DNA of 64,000 nt from Gimesia sp. Lineage in GTDB: Bacteria; Planctomycetota; Planctomycetia; Planctomycetales; Planctomycetaceae. The translations under genes were made by a program, and so were the position numbers. The notes below the pieces were generated by a model. The model was not told the DNA's origin and searched no databases. It saw only the letters and a list, made by a program, of their open reading frames with translations. Of this stretch, positions 27,023-35,916 are shown one piece after another. Location of the stretch: NCBI RefSeq assembly GCF_040219335.1, contig NZ_JAVJSQ010000014.1, positions 1 through 64,000 on the forward strand, read 5' to 3'. Position 1 is the stretch's first letter; every line of letters begins with the position of its first letter.

Positions 27023-28495
27023 TTACTGCTGATCCAGTGCCGGAAATGGAAACATCTTTGACGGAGTACGGCCCGTTTTCATAATGGATTTGATGCGGGC
27101 CACGACTTCCGGATGCTGATCAGCCACGTCGTGCTGTTCGCCCGGATCATCTTTGAGGTTGTAAAGTTCGATCTTCATCTGCGGATTTTTCTTTCGCAAC
27201 AGATTCTGACGCACGCCTTTCCAGTCCCCCATGTGAACCGCCTGTTGTCCCGTGTAAGCCGGGAACTCCCAGTAGAGATACTCATGCTGCTTCTGTTCCT
27301 GCGGTTTGCCCAGCAGGGTAGGTACGAAGCTGATGCCATCAATGTCAGCTGGTGCTTTGGTTCCCGTCAGCTGTGCGATGGTAGGCATGACATCCCAGAA
27401 CGCGGAAAGATGATCGGTCACATCCCCCTCGGGAATGTGTCCCGGCCAGCGAACCACCAGCGGCACACGGATCCCCCCTTCATACAGACTGCCCTTGAAC
27501 CCGCGCCAGGGGCCAGCCGATTCAAAGAAGACCGAATCAGATCCGCCCAGGCGATCGTATGTCGGACCATTGTCAGAAGTGAAAAAGACCACGGTATTGT
27601 CATCCAGATTTAATTCTTTGAGCAGGTTCATGATCTGGCCAACGCCTTTGTCCATGTGTGTAATCATGGCTGCATAGCCAGCGCGGGGATCGGAGCGTTT
27701 AATGTAGCCGCGATGCTTATAATCCTCTTCCGGAATTTTACCCCGGTATTCTGCGACCGATTCCTCCGGTGCCTGGATCGCCAGGTGCGGAACCGCGAAC
27801 GGCAGATACAGGAAGAAGGGACGATCTTTGTTTTCACGAATGAATTCCATTCCGACTTCGACAAATTTGTCCTGTGAATACGTTTCGCCATTCAAAGTCC
27901 GATCGTTGCCCGGCAGCGTTTCTTTGGTGTGATTCCGCCAGAGGAAACGGGGATAGTGATTGTGGGCATGCACCTGGCAGTTGAAACCATAAAACAGATC
28001 GAATCCCTGCTTGTTGGGATCTCCTGAGGTCCCGAAGTGTCCCAGCCCCCATTTACCCATTGCACCGGTGGCATATTGTTTCTGTTTGAGCATCTCTGCG
28101 ATGGTGACTTCGGCATCGGGAATCGGATGCTGCCCCGGATACTCCCAGCCCTCTTTCTCTTTCATGTCCTGCACATAGTCAGGTTTGCCGTTATTCCGCA
28201 CATAGGCATGACCCGGATGTTTGCCGGTCATCAGATTGCAACGGGAAGGGGCACAAACCGCGTTACCCGAATAGAACTGGGTGAAACGGATACCGTCTGT
28301 GGCAAGCTTGTCGATATTCGGCGTCTTGATAAATTTCTGGCCGTAACAACCCAGTTCTTTGTAGCCCAGGTCATCAGCGATAATGAAGACGATGTTGGGG
28401 GGCTGTTTTTCGGCTGCACCTGCACTGGAAACAGCGCTGGTCAGACAACCAAGAATAAACAGAGAGAATAAGACCACGGGGGCTGAACGGCGCAT
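27023..28495 (-). CDS. Secreted arylsulfatase-type sulfatase
   Basis: This 490-residue protein has a signal peptide ([20 protein letters not shown], cut near GAA-EKQ). The catalytic core shows [19 protein letters not shown], the Cys-type maturation motif [16 protein letters not shown] (Cys near residue 81), MGKWGLGH, and [15 protein letters not shown]. This matches the arylsulfatase A-like branch, which cleaves sulfate esters. ATG at 28495 follows AGGAG with good spacing, while the open frame to 28555 has no ribosome site. It follows the metallophosphoesterase gene on the same strand with a gap of about 114 bases. Confidence 0.9.
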   Translation of the reverse strand: MRRSAPVVLFSLFILGCLTSAVSSAGAAEKQPPNIVFIIADDLGYKELGCYGQKFIKTPNIDKLATDGIRFTQFYSGNAVCAPSRCNLMTGKHPGHAYVRNNGKPDYVQDMKEKEGWEYPGQHPIPDAEVTIAEMLKQKQYATGAMGKWGLGHFGTSGDPNKQGFDLFYGFNCQVHAHNHYPRFLWRNHTKETLPGNDRTLNGETYSQDKFVEVGMEFIRENKDRPFFLYLPFAVPHLAIQAPEESVAEYRGKIPEEDYKHRGYIKRSDPRAGYAAMITHMDKGVGQIMNLLKELNLDDNTVVFFTSDNGPTYDRLGGSDSVFFESAGPWRGFKGSLYEGGIRVPLVVRWPGHIPEGDVTDHLSAFWDVMPTIAQLTGTKAPADIDGISFVPTLLGKPQEQKQHEYLYWEFPAYTGQQAVHMGDWKGVRQNLLRKKNPQMKIELYNLKDDPGEQHDVADQHPEVVARIKSIMKTGRTPSKMFPFPALDQQ

Positions 28496-28609
28496 AATAA
28501 GCTCCTGAAGAATCAGACAGATGTAGGATCGTTGATTCATCCATCTTATACGCATCTCAGACCATGGTGCAACAATGGCCTGCTTCGAATTCCCGGGTCA
28601 GAGCCGTTC

Positions 28610-29524
28610 TCAGCTCCAGTGATAATCCTGCTGTTTGCGAAATCCGTTGAGCACCAGGGAACCGTCAGGATAGACATCCAGGGTACTGTACCCGTTATTT
28701 GTCAGTCCCGAACCTTCCACCATTGCCACCATTGTGCAGTAATGGATACCGCCGATTTCTGCATATTTATTCCGGTGACTGTGCCCCTGAAAGACCGCGG
28801 CGACATTGCCCGCTGATTCCAGGATTTTACGGACTTCCGAAGAATTCTTGACGGCGTGGGCATCCGTATCTTTCAGATCGAGCGGCTGATGCACAAAGAC
28901 GATGGTCGGCAGCTTTGTCTGCTGCAGATCATCCTTGAGCCACTTCAGTTCAGACGCAGGCATATTGGCGTCTGTCCATTTAAAATTGTGACGCCCGTAA
29001 GGTGTGCCATCGCTTTTGAAACAGGAATCGAGCACAACGAAGTGATAGCCGCCCCGATCAAAGGAGAAGTAGGACTCCTTCTGGCCCACCCCCTGCAGGA
29101 ACTCTGCTTTGGTCAGCTGGTCTACACAATGGTTGCCGAGTACAAAATGTCGCGGGTAGGGAATGGCATCGATGGCTGAAACAATGGTCTGCAGATGTTG
29201 CTTCTCCTGCTCCAGCGACTTGCCGGAATCGATCAGATCGCCATGGAAGACGACGAAGTCAGGCTCGTCTTTCTTAAACTGAGTGACTGCTTCGTCCAGT
29301 TTCTTCAAAGTTTCCCGATAGTGACGCGAGCCTCCCGGTGGCTTATCTGCGTAGTGCAGGTCCGTAACCAGCCCCACGCGGACGGCCCCACGCTGTTTCT
29401 GATCAGCGGCAGCCGCCAGTTGCCCCAACGGCGCTGCAGTCAGCCCGCCCAGAACCAGGGCTCCCCGCTGGAGAAAAGCACGTCTGCCTAATGAAATTCG
29501 GGAATCAGGATTGATTGGGGACAT
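28610..29524 (-). CDS. Tat-exported metallophosphoesterase
   Basis: This 304-residue protein starts with an RR-containing signal (LGRRAFLQRGALVLGGL). The calcineurin-like metal motifs follow in order: GLVTDLHYAD (DxH), VVFHGDLIDSG (GDxxD), VLGNHCVDQ (GNH[CD]) and VFQGHSHRNKY (GHxH). Such enzymes hydrolyse phosphomonoesters or diesters with two metal ions. The start ATG is preceded by AGAGGTG at good spacing. It is divergent from the ArsR gene across about 177 bases and lies upstream of the sulfatase on the same strand. Confidence 0.9.
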   Translation of the reverse strand: MSPINPDSRISLGRRAFLQRGALVLGGLTAAPLGQLAAAADQKQRGAVRVGLVTDLHYADKPPGGSRHYRETLKKLDEAVTQFKKDEPDFVVFHGDLIDSGKSLEQEKQHLQTIVSAIDAIPYPRHFVLGNHCVDQLTKAEFLQGVGQKESYFSFDRGGYHFVVLDSCFKSDGTPYGRHNFKWTDANMPASELKWLKDDLQQTKLPTIVFVHQPLDLKDTDAHAVKNSSEVRKILESAGNVAAVFQGHSHRNKYAEIGGIHYCTMVAMVEGSGLTNNGYSTLDVYPDGSLVLNGFRKQQDYHWS

Positions 29525-29656
29525 GGAATCACCTCTTCTGCCGGTTTTATATTTATTGACGTAAAGTCTTATTGTTGCATATATTTATGAAGATTCAATG
29601 ACGCAGAAGTGAATTTATCTGCTGAGAATCGGCTGAAAAATCTCAAAGAATCCTCA

Positions 29657-29687
29657 TTGACATATCGTAACATCACGATATTATATA
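29657..29687 (+). promoter_or_regulatory. Promoter of the arsR-rhodanese unit
   Basis: A consensus TTGACA at 29657-29662 is followed after 17-19 bases by an AT-rich -10 region (ATTATATA, about 29680-29687). The spacer is filled by an inverted repeat, the usual position for a repressor that blocks RNA polymerase. Confidence 0.65.
29662..29681. promoter_or_regulatory. ArsR-type operator 1 (inverted repeat)
   Basis: ATATCGT-N6-ACGATAT is a perfect 7-base inverted repeat lying between -35 and -10 of the arsR promoter. A near copy (ATATCGT-N6-ACGACAT) lies at 30029-30048 in front of the rhodanese gene. The shared sequence next to a winged-helix regulator gene suggests that both are its binding sites. 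Confidence 0.7.
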
Positions 29688-29701
29688 CATGAGGTAAGAT
29701 T

Positions 29702-30010
29702 ATGAAACTGAAAGAAACTCCCAATTATGACGGCCCCGCACTGGAACAGGCAGCAGAATGCCTGAAGGTTTTGGCGCATCCGGCTCGGATCCGTATCGTG
29801 CAACTGCTTCTGCGCGGACGGTACACCGTAGGTGAGTTGGCTGAAGACTGTGGAATTCCCAGCAACGTTGCTTCAGAGCATCTGCGTCTGATGCAGCGCT
29901 GTGGTTTCTTTGTGAGTGAACGGGAAGGCCGGAGCGTCTACTACAGTGTGGCCGAGCCTCATTTAAACAAGATCATGGATTGCATCGAAGGACGTTTTTT
30001 CCAGTCCTGA
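29702..30010 (+). CDS. ArsR-family winged-helix regulator
   Basis: This 102-residue protein has the ArsR/SmtB fold: CLKVLAHPARIRIVQLL (helix 2-3), then the recognition region GELAEDCGIPSNVASEHLRL, and the wing SEREGRSVYYSV. Cysteines are at residues 20, 50, 67 and 94. Context with rhodanese and persulfide-type genes suggests a sulfur-species sensor of the BigR/SqrR kind. The Cys in the helix-2 position typical of BigR/SqrR is not present (IRIVQL), so sensing may use another Cys pair. ATG follows GAGG. It probably represses its own promoter through the two adjacent operators. Confidence 0.85.
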   Translation: MKLKETPNYDGPALEQAAECLKVLAHPARIRIVQLLLRGRYTVGELAEDCGIPSNVASEHLRLMQRCGFFVSEREGRSVYYSVAEPHLNKIMDCIEGRFFQS

Positions 30011-30028
30011 GCATTTTTTTACAACAAC

Positions 30029-30048
30029 ATATCGTAAATTCACGACAT
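30029..30048. promoter_or_regulatory. ArsR-type operator 2 (before rhodanese gene)
   Basis: ATATCGT-N6-ACGACAT matches operator 1 in 13 of its 14 half-site bases and lies between the arsR stop and the rhodanese start. It may control an internal promoter. Confidence 0.6.
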
Positions 30049-30063
30049 TACGAGGTATCAATC

Positions 30064-30630
30064 ATGGCAGAAGTCAAAACCATCACACCGGAAGCATTGG
30101 CCCGGCTGCACAGTCAACAGGATGTCGCAGTCATTGACGTACGGACTCCTGCGGAATTCCGGGAAGTCCACGCCACAATCGCCCGCAACATTCCCCTGGA
30201 CAAGATCGGTACAGACCATATTGAAGAGCTGACAAATGGCAGCACTGACGAGCCGGTCTACATTATCTGTCAGAGCGGAAACCGTTCGTCCCGCGCCTGC
30301 CAGAAACTGATCGAAGCAGGCTGTCCGAACGTGGTCAGCGTCGAAGGGGGCACCAAAGCCTGGGAAGCACAGGGGTTGCCCGTCGAACGTGGTAAAAAAA
30401 CGATTTCCCTGGAACGTCAGGTTCGGATTGCAGCTGGTTTCCTGGTCTTTACCGGTGCCATGCTGGGCATGTTCGTTAATCCCTGGTTCAGTGGGATCTC
30501 GGCGTTCGTCGGGGCAGGATTAATGTTTGCCGGTATTACTGATACCTGTGGGATGGCAATGGTACTCGCCAAAATGCCCTGGAATCAGGTTGCCGGCTGT
30601 GAACAGCAACAGTGTCAAAAAACAGCTTAA
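30064..30630 (+). CDS. Rhodanese-domain protein with C-terminal membrane helices
   Basis: This 188-residue protein has an N-terminal rhodanese domain (VAVIDVRTPAEFREVHA, then the active-site loop IICQSGNRSSRAC with Cys at about residue 79). Two hydrophobic helices follow (QVRIAAGFLVFTGAMLGMF and GAGLMFAGITDTCGMAMVLA) of the DUF2892 type. Rhodaneses move sulfane sulfur between thiols and persulfides; the anchor puts this one at the inner membrane. ATG at 30064 follows a GAGG at about 9 bases. The frame is open back into arsR but that extension is unlikely. The next gene begins 17 bases after its stop. Confidence 0.85.
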   Translation: MAEVKTITPEALARLHSQQDVAVIDVRTPAEFREVHATIARNIPLDKIGTDHIEELTNGSTDEPVYIICQSGNRSSRACQKLIEAGCPNVVSVEGGTKAWEAQGLPVERGKKTISLERQVRIAAGFLVFTGAMLGMFVNPWFSGISAFVGAGLMFAGITDTCGMAMVLAKMPWNQVAGCEQQQCQKTA

Positions 30631-30647
30631 AAGCGGAGGGTCCTGCA

Positions 30648-32024
30648 ATGTTCTTTCAACGTCACTATCTGGATTGTCTGTCGCTGGCATCTTACATGAT
30701 TGCCGATGAAGAAACGGGCGACGCGGTTGTCGTCGACCCCCAACGTGATATTGAGATTTACCTCGAAGATGCGAAAGAGCACGGCCTGCAAATCAAACAC
30801 GTGATCCTGACTCACTTCCACGCCGATTTTATTGCCGGTCACATTGAACTGCAGAAAGCCGTAGGTGCTCAGATCTATCTGGGCAGCAGGGGCGCAGCAG
30901 AATTCTCTCACCAGTCCCTCGCGGAAGGTGATGAAGTGCTGCTGGGTTCTGTGAGAATCACAACCATGGAAACCCCGGGACACACGCCGGAAGGCATCTC
31001 GCTGGTCGTTTATGACCTGAAAGAGAATCCGGATCAGCCCCAAATGATTCTGACAGGAGACACCCTCTTCCTGGGAGACGTTGGTCGCCCCGACCTGCTG
31101 GCTTCCCTGGGTGCCACCGCCGAAGAATTGGGAGGCATGTTGTATGACTCTCTCCATGAGAAGATCCTGAAGCTGCCGGATGAAACTCTGGTCTATCCAG
31201 CGCATGGGGCAGGCTCCATGTGTGGAAAACAGCTCAGCAGTGAAGCGGTCACCACACTCGGAGAGCAGCGGCGCTATAATTACGCTCTGCAGCCGATGAG
31301 CAAAGCCGCCTTCATTGATATGGTCACCACCGATCTTCCGGAAGCACCACAGTACTTTGTGCATGATGCAATTCTGAATCGCAAGGAACGTCAGACCCTG
31401 GATGAAAGCATCAAAGCCGCCTGGCATGCCTACTCGCTCGCTGAAGTACAGCAGATGCTCAACAGCGGAACACAGGTGATCGACGTCCGCGATGCCGCCG
31501 AATTCGCAGCAGGTCATCTGAAAGGGAGTATCAATATCGGTCTGGAAGGTCGCTACGCCACATGGGCAGGTACGATGCTGGATAAGCAGGCCCCTATCGT
31601 GGTGATTGCGAGTGAAGAAGATCAGATCGAAGAAGCAATCATTCGCCTGGGACGGATTGGTTTTGACCACGTAAAAGGATTCCTGAAAGATGGCCTCAAC
31701 AGCCTTCAGGACCACCCCGAACTGGTCTCTCAAACCAGGCGGATTTCTGCCCAGGCCATGCAGGAACTGAACGAGCAGGTCACCATTATCGATATTCGTA
31801 CGCCCGCTGAATGGAATACAGGGCATATTGAGAACAGCATCAACATCCCCTTAAATCACCTGGCAGAGCATCTGTCTGAGATCCCCCGGGACCAGACGGT
31901 GATCGTCCACTGCCAGGGAGGCTACCGTTCATCCATTGCCGCCAGCCTGCTGGAAAAACAGGGATTTGACAACATCATCGACCTGGTGGGAGGCTTCAGA
32001 GCCTGGCAGACGATCGCTGCCTGA
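30648..32024 (+). CDS. MBL-fold plus tandem rhodanese protein (persulfide dioxygenase/CstB-like)
   Basis: This 458-residue protein has an N-terminal metallo-beta-lactamase domain with LTHFHADFIAGH at about 53-64, the metal motif of the ETHE1/CstB branch. TMETPGHTPEG, LTGDTLFLGDVGRPDL and YPAHGAGS follow. Two rhodanese domains complete it. The first (GTQVIDVRDAAEFAAGHL) lacks an active Cys, while the second (VTIIDIRTPAEWNTGHI) has VHCQGGYRSS with Cys near residue 421. CstB-type enzymes oxidise persulfides to sulfite and thiosulfate. ATG follows GGAGG. Together with ArsR and the rhodanese it forms a sulfide/persulfide detoxification unit ended by a terminator. Confidence 0.85.
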   Translation: MFFQRHYLDCLSLASYMIADEETGDAVVVDPQRDIEIYLEDAKEHGLQIKHVILTHFHADFIAGHIELQKAVGAQIYLGSRGAAEFSHQSLAEGDEVLLGSVRITTMETPGHTPEGISLVVYDLKENPDQPQMILTGDTLFLGDVGRPDLLASLGATAEELGGMLYDSLHEKILKLPDETLVYPAHGAGSMCGKQLSSEAVTTLGEQRRYNYALQPMSKAAFIDMVTTDLPEAPQYFVHDAILNRKERQTLDESIKAAWHAYSLAEVQQMLNSGTQVIDVRDAAEFAAGHLKGSINIGLEGRYATWAGTMLDKQAPIVVIASEEDQIEEAIIRLGRIGFDHVKGFLKDGLNSLQDHPELVSQTRRISAQAMQELNEQVTIIDIRTPAEWNTGHIENSINIPLNHLAEHLSEIPRDQTVIVHCQGGYRSSIAASLLEKQGFDNIIDLVGGFRAWQTIAA

Positions 32025-32082
32025 GAAGCCGAAGCAAGATCTGATTTTGCGGAAGGCGAAAATATCGCCGCAGGTACAATAG

Positions 32083-32127
32083 AAAAACCTTTGCCCGATC
32101 CATTAAAATGGGGCAAAGGTTTTTTAT
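32083..32127 (+). terminator. Rho-independent terminator after the persulfide unit
   Basis: The 14-base stem AAAAACCTTTGCCC / GGGCAAAGGTTTTT has a 14-base loop and is followed by more T. It is the end of the arsR-rhodanese-MBL unit. The symmetric A and T tracts mean it might also act in the other direction, but no minus-strand gene ends here. Confidence 0.9.
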
Positions 32128-32148
32128 TTATCCCTGACAGGTTTGACC

Positions 32149-32685
32149 ATGGTACTCCTGCCCGCATCCCGACGGAAACGACATTTCAATGCGGCCGAAG
32201 GCTATCTGATGCTGGAAATGCCCGTGCAGGCACTGCGTGAGCTGTCCCACATTACCGGTCAAGACCGTGACTCGGAAAAGTACTGCCGTTTTCTGGGTCA
32301 GTCACTGCAACTGGCCGAGCGGTTCGCCGAGGCACTCGACGCTTATCGGGATGCTTACGAAAAAAATCCCCAAAACCTGACAACGCTGATGGGGATGGCC
32401 TGGTGCTTTAAACGTACCGATCAGCTCTCCTCTGCAATCGGGATCATGGAAGAAGCCTACCAGCATCACGCTGACGAACCTGTTGTGCTTTATAATCTGT
32501 CCTGCTATTTTGCGCTGGCGGACGACAAAGCCAACGCCCTGTCGTGGCTGGGGCGTGCTTTACGCATGGAACCCCGCCTGACGAAACTGATTCCGGAAGA
32601 GTCAGACTTCAATACACTGCGAAACGATAAAGATTTTCAGTTCGTCGTCGAAGCTGCAGAAGGTAACACATCACAAAATTCCTGA
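32149..32685 (+). CDS. Tetratricopeptide-repeat protein
   Basis: This 178-residue soluble protein is built of TPR-like helical pairs (AAEGYLMLEMPVQALRELS, then ALDAYRDAYEKNPQNL, VVLYNLSCYFALADD and ALSWLGRALRMEP). TPR proteins bind other proteins; no enzymatic domain is visible. ATG at 32149 is preceded by ACAGG. A TTG two codons upstream is the alternative. It lies between a terminator and an M28 peptidase gene 83 bases downstream. Confidence 0.75.
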   Translation: MVLLPASRRKRHFNAAEGYLMLEMPVQALRELSHITGQDRDSEKYCRFLGQSLQLAERFAEALDAYRDAYEKNPQNLTTLMGMAWCFKRTDQLSSAIGIMEEAYQHHADEPVVLYNLSCYFALADDKANALSWLGRALRMEPRLTKLIPEESDFNTLRNDKDFQFVVEAAEGNTSQNS

Positions 32686-32768
32686 CTGCAGGATGACCAC
32701 TTCACGGTGCATGCAGATCGGACTCTCTTTTTCAAATCGACTGGCCTGGCAAGGAATCGAAAGCCATT

Positions 32769-33656
32769 ATGACGAATATAGACACTCAACGACTGAAGCG
32801 GCTCTGTGAAGACCTCTGCCAGTCCATTCGTCCCGCTGAAAGTGAAGCACTGGAGGCCGCCCGTCAGTATGTGATCCGGGAACTGGAAGCCTCTGGATGG
32901 GAGATCGAGCGGCACCCGTTTCAGGCTCAGGATTCCATGCTGGTCACGTTTTCAGGTCAGAACCTGATTGCCCGGCATCCCCGGTTGTCTGATCCGGAGA
33001 AACCATTGTTCTGTGTCGGCGCCCACCTGGATACGCGTCCCGAATCGCCCGGTGCGGATGACAATACCAGTGCCGTCGCGGCCCTGCTGGAACTGGGGCG
33101 TCTGCTCCCTGAATTACAACAGACAGACGTTGCATGGAGTATTGAGCTGGTGGCGTTTGACCTGGAAGAAAATGGTATGCTGGGTGGAGCAGAACACGCC
33201 CGCCTGCACCAGGAAAAAAAGACAGATCTGCGCGGCATGGTTTCGCTGGAAATGCTGGGCTACTGTGATCCCACTCCGGGCAGTCAGATGCTGCCCCGCG
33301 AGCTCGTCGGCATGTATCCCGATACGGGCGATTTTATCGCCGTGGTCGGTAATCAGAATTCCGGAAAGTTGATCGAAGCATTTAAAACCGGTCTCAAAGC
33401 AGTGGAGACACTGCCGGTCGAAACCTTACAGGTTCCTCAAAATGGCGAAATGCTGCAGGCCACTCGTTTAAGTGACCATAGTCCTTTCTGGGATGCCGGC
33501 TATCCCGCACTGATGATTACCGATACCAGTTTCTTAAGAAATCCCCATTACCATCAACCCTCGGATACCGTTGATACACTCGATTTCGAGTTCCTGACGA
33601 AAGTAACGCAAGGGAGCCTGGAAGCAACCAGGCAGATCTTGAACCAGGGCTATTAG
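32769..33656 (+). CDS. M28-family zinc aminopeptidase
   Basis: This is a 295-residue metallopeptidase without a signal peptide. The two-zinc motifs are in the expected order: VGAHLDTRPESPGADDNTS (His, then Asp bridging), DLEENGMLGGAEHA (catalytic Glu and ligand), and DHSPFWDAGYPALMITDT with RNPHYHQPSDTVDTL (His ligand) near the end. M28 enzymes remove N-terminal residues from peptides. The product is probably cytoplasmic. Confidence 0.9.
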   Translation: MTNIDTQRLKRLCEDLCQSIRPAESEALEAARQYVIRELEASGWEIERHPFQAQDSMLVTFSGQNLIARHPRLSDPEKPLFCVGAHLDTRPESPGADDNTSAVAALLELGRLLPELQQTDVAWSIELVAFDLEENGMLGGAEHARLHQEKKTDLRGMVSLEMLGYCDPTPGSQMLPRELVGMYPDTGDFIAVVGNQNSGKLIEAFKTGLKAVETLPVETLQVPQNGEMLQATRLSDHSPFWDAGYPALMITDTSFLRNPHYHQPSDTVDTLDFEFLTKVTQGSLEATRQILNQGY

Positions 33657-33703
33657 ACCAACTACCCGTTCCACTCTGCTCGAAAAGGGCTTTTGACAGA
33701 AAA

Positions 33704-34474
33704 ATGAATGACGCCACACAGGAAGATAAAGAACTGCTGCAGATCTCTGAACTTTCCAGACCACAACGCCGCGTGCTGGGGGTTTTACTGGAAAAAGCAT
33801 TTACAACTCCCGATCAATATCCACTGACACTCAAAGCAGTTACCACTGGTTGCAATCAGAAGAGCAACCGCGATCCCATCAGCAATTACAGTGAGACGCA
33901 AGTATATGAAACCCTGGAATCGCTGCGTGAATTAGGACTTGTAGCCGTAATTCATTCAGACAGTGGTCGTACGGAGCGTTACCGCCATTACATGCGTCAT
34001 CGTTTCAATTTTACCGAACCCCAACTGGCCATCCTGACTGAACTCTGGCTACGTGGCCGCCAGACGATGGGAGAACTCCGCGGCCGGGCCAGTCGTATGG
34101 TGCCGATTGACTCTCTCGAACAGTTGCGGGCGGAATTTAAGAGACTTCTTGATCAGAAGTATGTACAATCAAACGGCAGCATTGAACGACGCGGCATCGA
34201 AGTCGATCACAACTGGTACAAGGAAAGTGAAGGAAAAGCGCTGGGATTCGATTCTTCAGCCGACAGCGAGCCTGAGGTAACGCGTCCTTCCCCCACTCCT
34301 GCTCCCGTAGCTACAGTCAACAATGCCAACTCGGAGCTGGGAGCCTTACAAGAAGCCGTAGAGCGTCTGCAATCCGACAACCAGCAGCTTTCACAACAGG
34401 TGGCATCCATGGCCGAAGTGGTTGAACAGTTACAACAACAGCTGGCAGATCTCAAACAGGAACTGGGCAGCTGA
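33704..34474 (+). CDS. YceH-family (DUF480) protein with coiled-coil tail
   Basis: This 256-residue protein has the DUF480 core of two winged-helix domains (RRVLGVLLEKAFTTPDQYPL, then GCNQKSNRDP and AILTELWLRGRQTMGELRGR). A Pro-rich linker and a C-terminal coiled coil of about 45 residues follow, with heptad-spaced Leu (ELGALQEAVERLQSDNQQL). E. coli YceH ends in a similar coil. The function of the family is not settled. ATG was chosen 48 bases after the peptidase stop. Confidence 0.85.
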   Translation: MNDATQEDKELLQISELSRPQRRVLGVLLEKAFTTPDQYPLTLKAVTTGCNQKSNRDPISNYSETQVYETLESLRELGLVAVIHSDSGRTERYRHYMRHRFNFTEPQLAILTELWLRGRQTMGELRGRASRMVPIDSLEQLRAEFKRLLDQKYVQSNGSIERRGIEVDHNWYKESEGKALGFDSSADSEPEVTRPSPTPAPVATVNNANSELGALQEAVERLQSDNQQLSQQVASMAEVVEQLQQQLADLKQELGS

Positions 34475-34503
34475 AACTGATTGGTACAGATCGAGGCATC
34501 AAT

Positions 34504-35916
34504 ATGAAAACGATCTCAAGGGCATCCTGTCTCTGGCTGTTCCTGTTTCTGCTCCTCGCCATCGATTCCACATATTGCAACGCAGCCTCGCGTCCAAACC
34601 TGATTTCCATCGTCACTGACGACCAGGGGCGCTGGGCCATGGGCCTGTATGGAAACAAACAGATCCATACTCCCTATATGGATCAGATTGGAAAGCAGGG
34701 GGCGGTCTTTACAAATGCCTTTGTTGCCACCCCGGTCTGCTCCCCCAGTCGGGCCACATTCCTCTCCGGCCGTTATCCGACTGAGTTGAGAATTACAGAT
34801 TACATCTCGCCGGATGAAGCCCGCGAAGGCGCGGGGTTGCACGCCCCCATCTGGCCCGCAGTATTACAGAAAGCCGGATACCGAACGGCCCTGATCGGGA
34901 AGTGGCACCTGGGCGAACAGGCCGACTTCCATCCACGGAAAAAAGGGTACGACCACTTCATGGGATTTCTCTCGGGGGGCACCCGGCCGATGGACCCCAT
35001 TCTGGAAATCGAGGGGGTAACAGAAAAACAGACAGGCCCCCTGCCCGATTTACTGGTAGATAATGCGATTCAGTTTGTCAGGGAATCCAAAGACAGACCA
35101 TTTGCACTCTGTCTGCACTTCCGGGCTCCACATACTCCTTATGGCCCGGTCCCTGCTGAGGACTCTTCCCACTACGAAGGCGTCGAGATCGAGATGCCCA
35201 TCGCCAAGGGGCTGATCCCGGAACAGATCAAGCAGAAAAACAAAGAATACTATGCGAGCATTTCCTCAGTGGATCGGAACATCGGTCGTCTGCTCAAGGA
35301 ACTGGACCAGCTACAACTCACGGAAAACACCCTGGTGATCTTTACCAGCGACCATGGTTACAACAACGGCCGCCATGGCATCAGCACTAAAGGCAACGGC
35401 CACTGGCTGGCGGGAGGAGTCACCGGTCCCAAACGTCCCAACATGTGGGACACTTCAATCCGCGTTCCGCTGGTGATGCGCTGGCCACGCGTGATTCAGC
35501 CAGGCACCCGCTTCGATGAGATGGTCTCTAACGTGGACATGTTCAAATTTGTCCTGGGAGCATTCGACCTTCCCCTGCCCGAAAATGCGTCCTTCCATGG
35601 AATCGATTACTCTCCCCTTTTGTTCGGCAAATCGATTCCAGAACGAACCGCGATTTACGGCCAGTATGACCTGCATAATAACGGGTTGGCCTACATGCGA
35701 ATGATCCGCACCAAAAAATGGAAGTTCGTCAAACACTATCGGGCCCGATACATGGACGAACTATATGACCTTGAGGCAGATCCGGACGAGACCCGGAATC
35801 TGATACGACGACGGATGCCCCCTGGAACAAAAGAGAAAGCCACAGAGCTGGAACAACAGCTGATCGAGTGGCAAAAGTCGATTCAGGACCCCATTTTGAA
35901 ACCTGCTTACCAGTAA
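34504..35916 (+). CDS. Secreted sulfatase
   Basis: This 470-residue protein has a signal peptide (TISRASCLWLFLFLLLAIDS, cut near CNA-ASR). The sulfatase core shows LISIVTDDQGRWAMGLYG, the Cys-type motif CSPSRATFLSGRYPTE (Cys near residue 79), IGKWHLGEQ, and FTSDHGYNNGRHG. It belongs to the choline/heparan-like sulfatase branch by its general pattern. The substrate is unknown. It is a third sulfatase, standing apart from the other two and following the YceH gene after 29 bases. Confidence 0.9.
   Translation: MKTISRASCLWLFLFLLLAIDSTYCNAASRPNLISIVTDDQGRWAMGLYGNKQIHTPYMDQIGKQGAVFTNAFVATPVCSPSRATFLSGRYPTELRITDYISPDEAREGAGLHAPIWPAVLQKAGYRTALIGKWHLGEQADFHPRKKGYDHFMGFLSGGTRPMDPILEIEGVTEKQTGPLPDLLVDNAIQFVRESKDRPFALCLHFRAPHTPYGPVPAEDSSHYEGVEIEMPIAKGLIPEQIKQKNKEYYASISSVDRNIGRLLKELDQLQLTENTLVIFTSDHGYNNGRHGISTKGNGHWLAGGVTGPKRPNMWDTSIRVPLVMRWPRVIQPGTRFDEMVSNVDMFKFVLGAFDLPLPENASFHGIDYSPLLFGKSIPERTAIYGQYDLHNNGLAYMRMIRTKKWKFVKHYRARYMDELYDLEADPDETRNLIRRRMPPGTKEKATELEQQLIEWQKSIQDPILKPAYQ

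Noticed and set aside
30627-31826. A 399-codon minus-strand open frame
   Set aside because: It is antisense to the MBL/rhodanese gene and shows no domain pattern.
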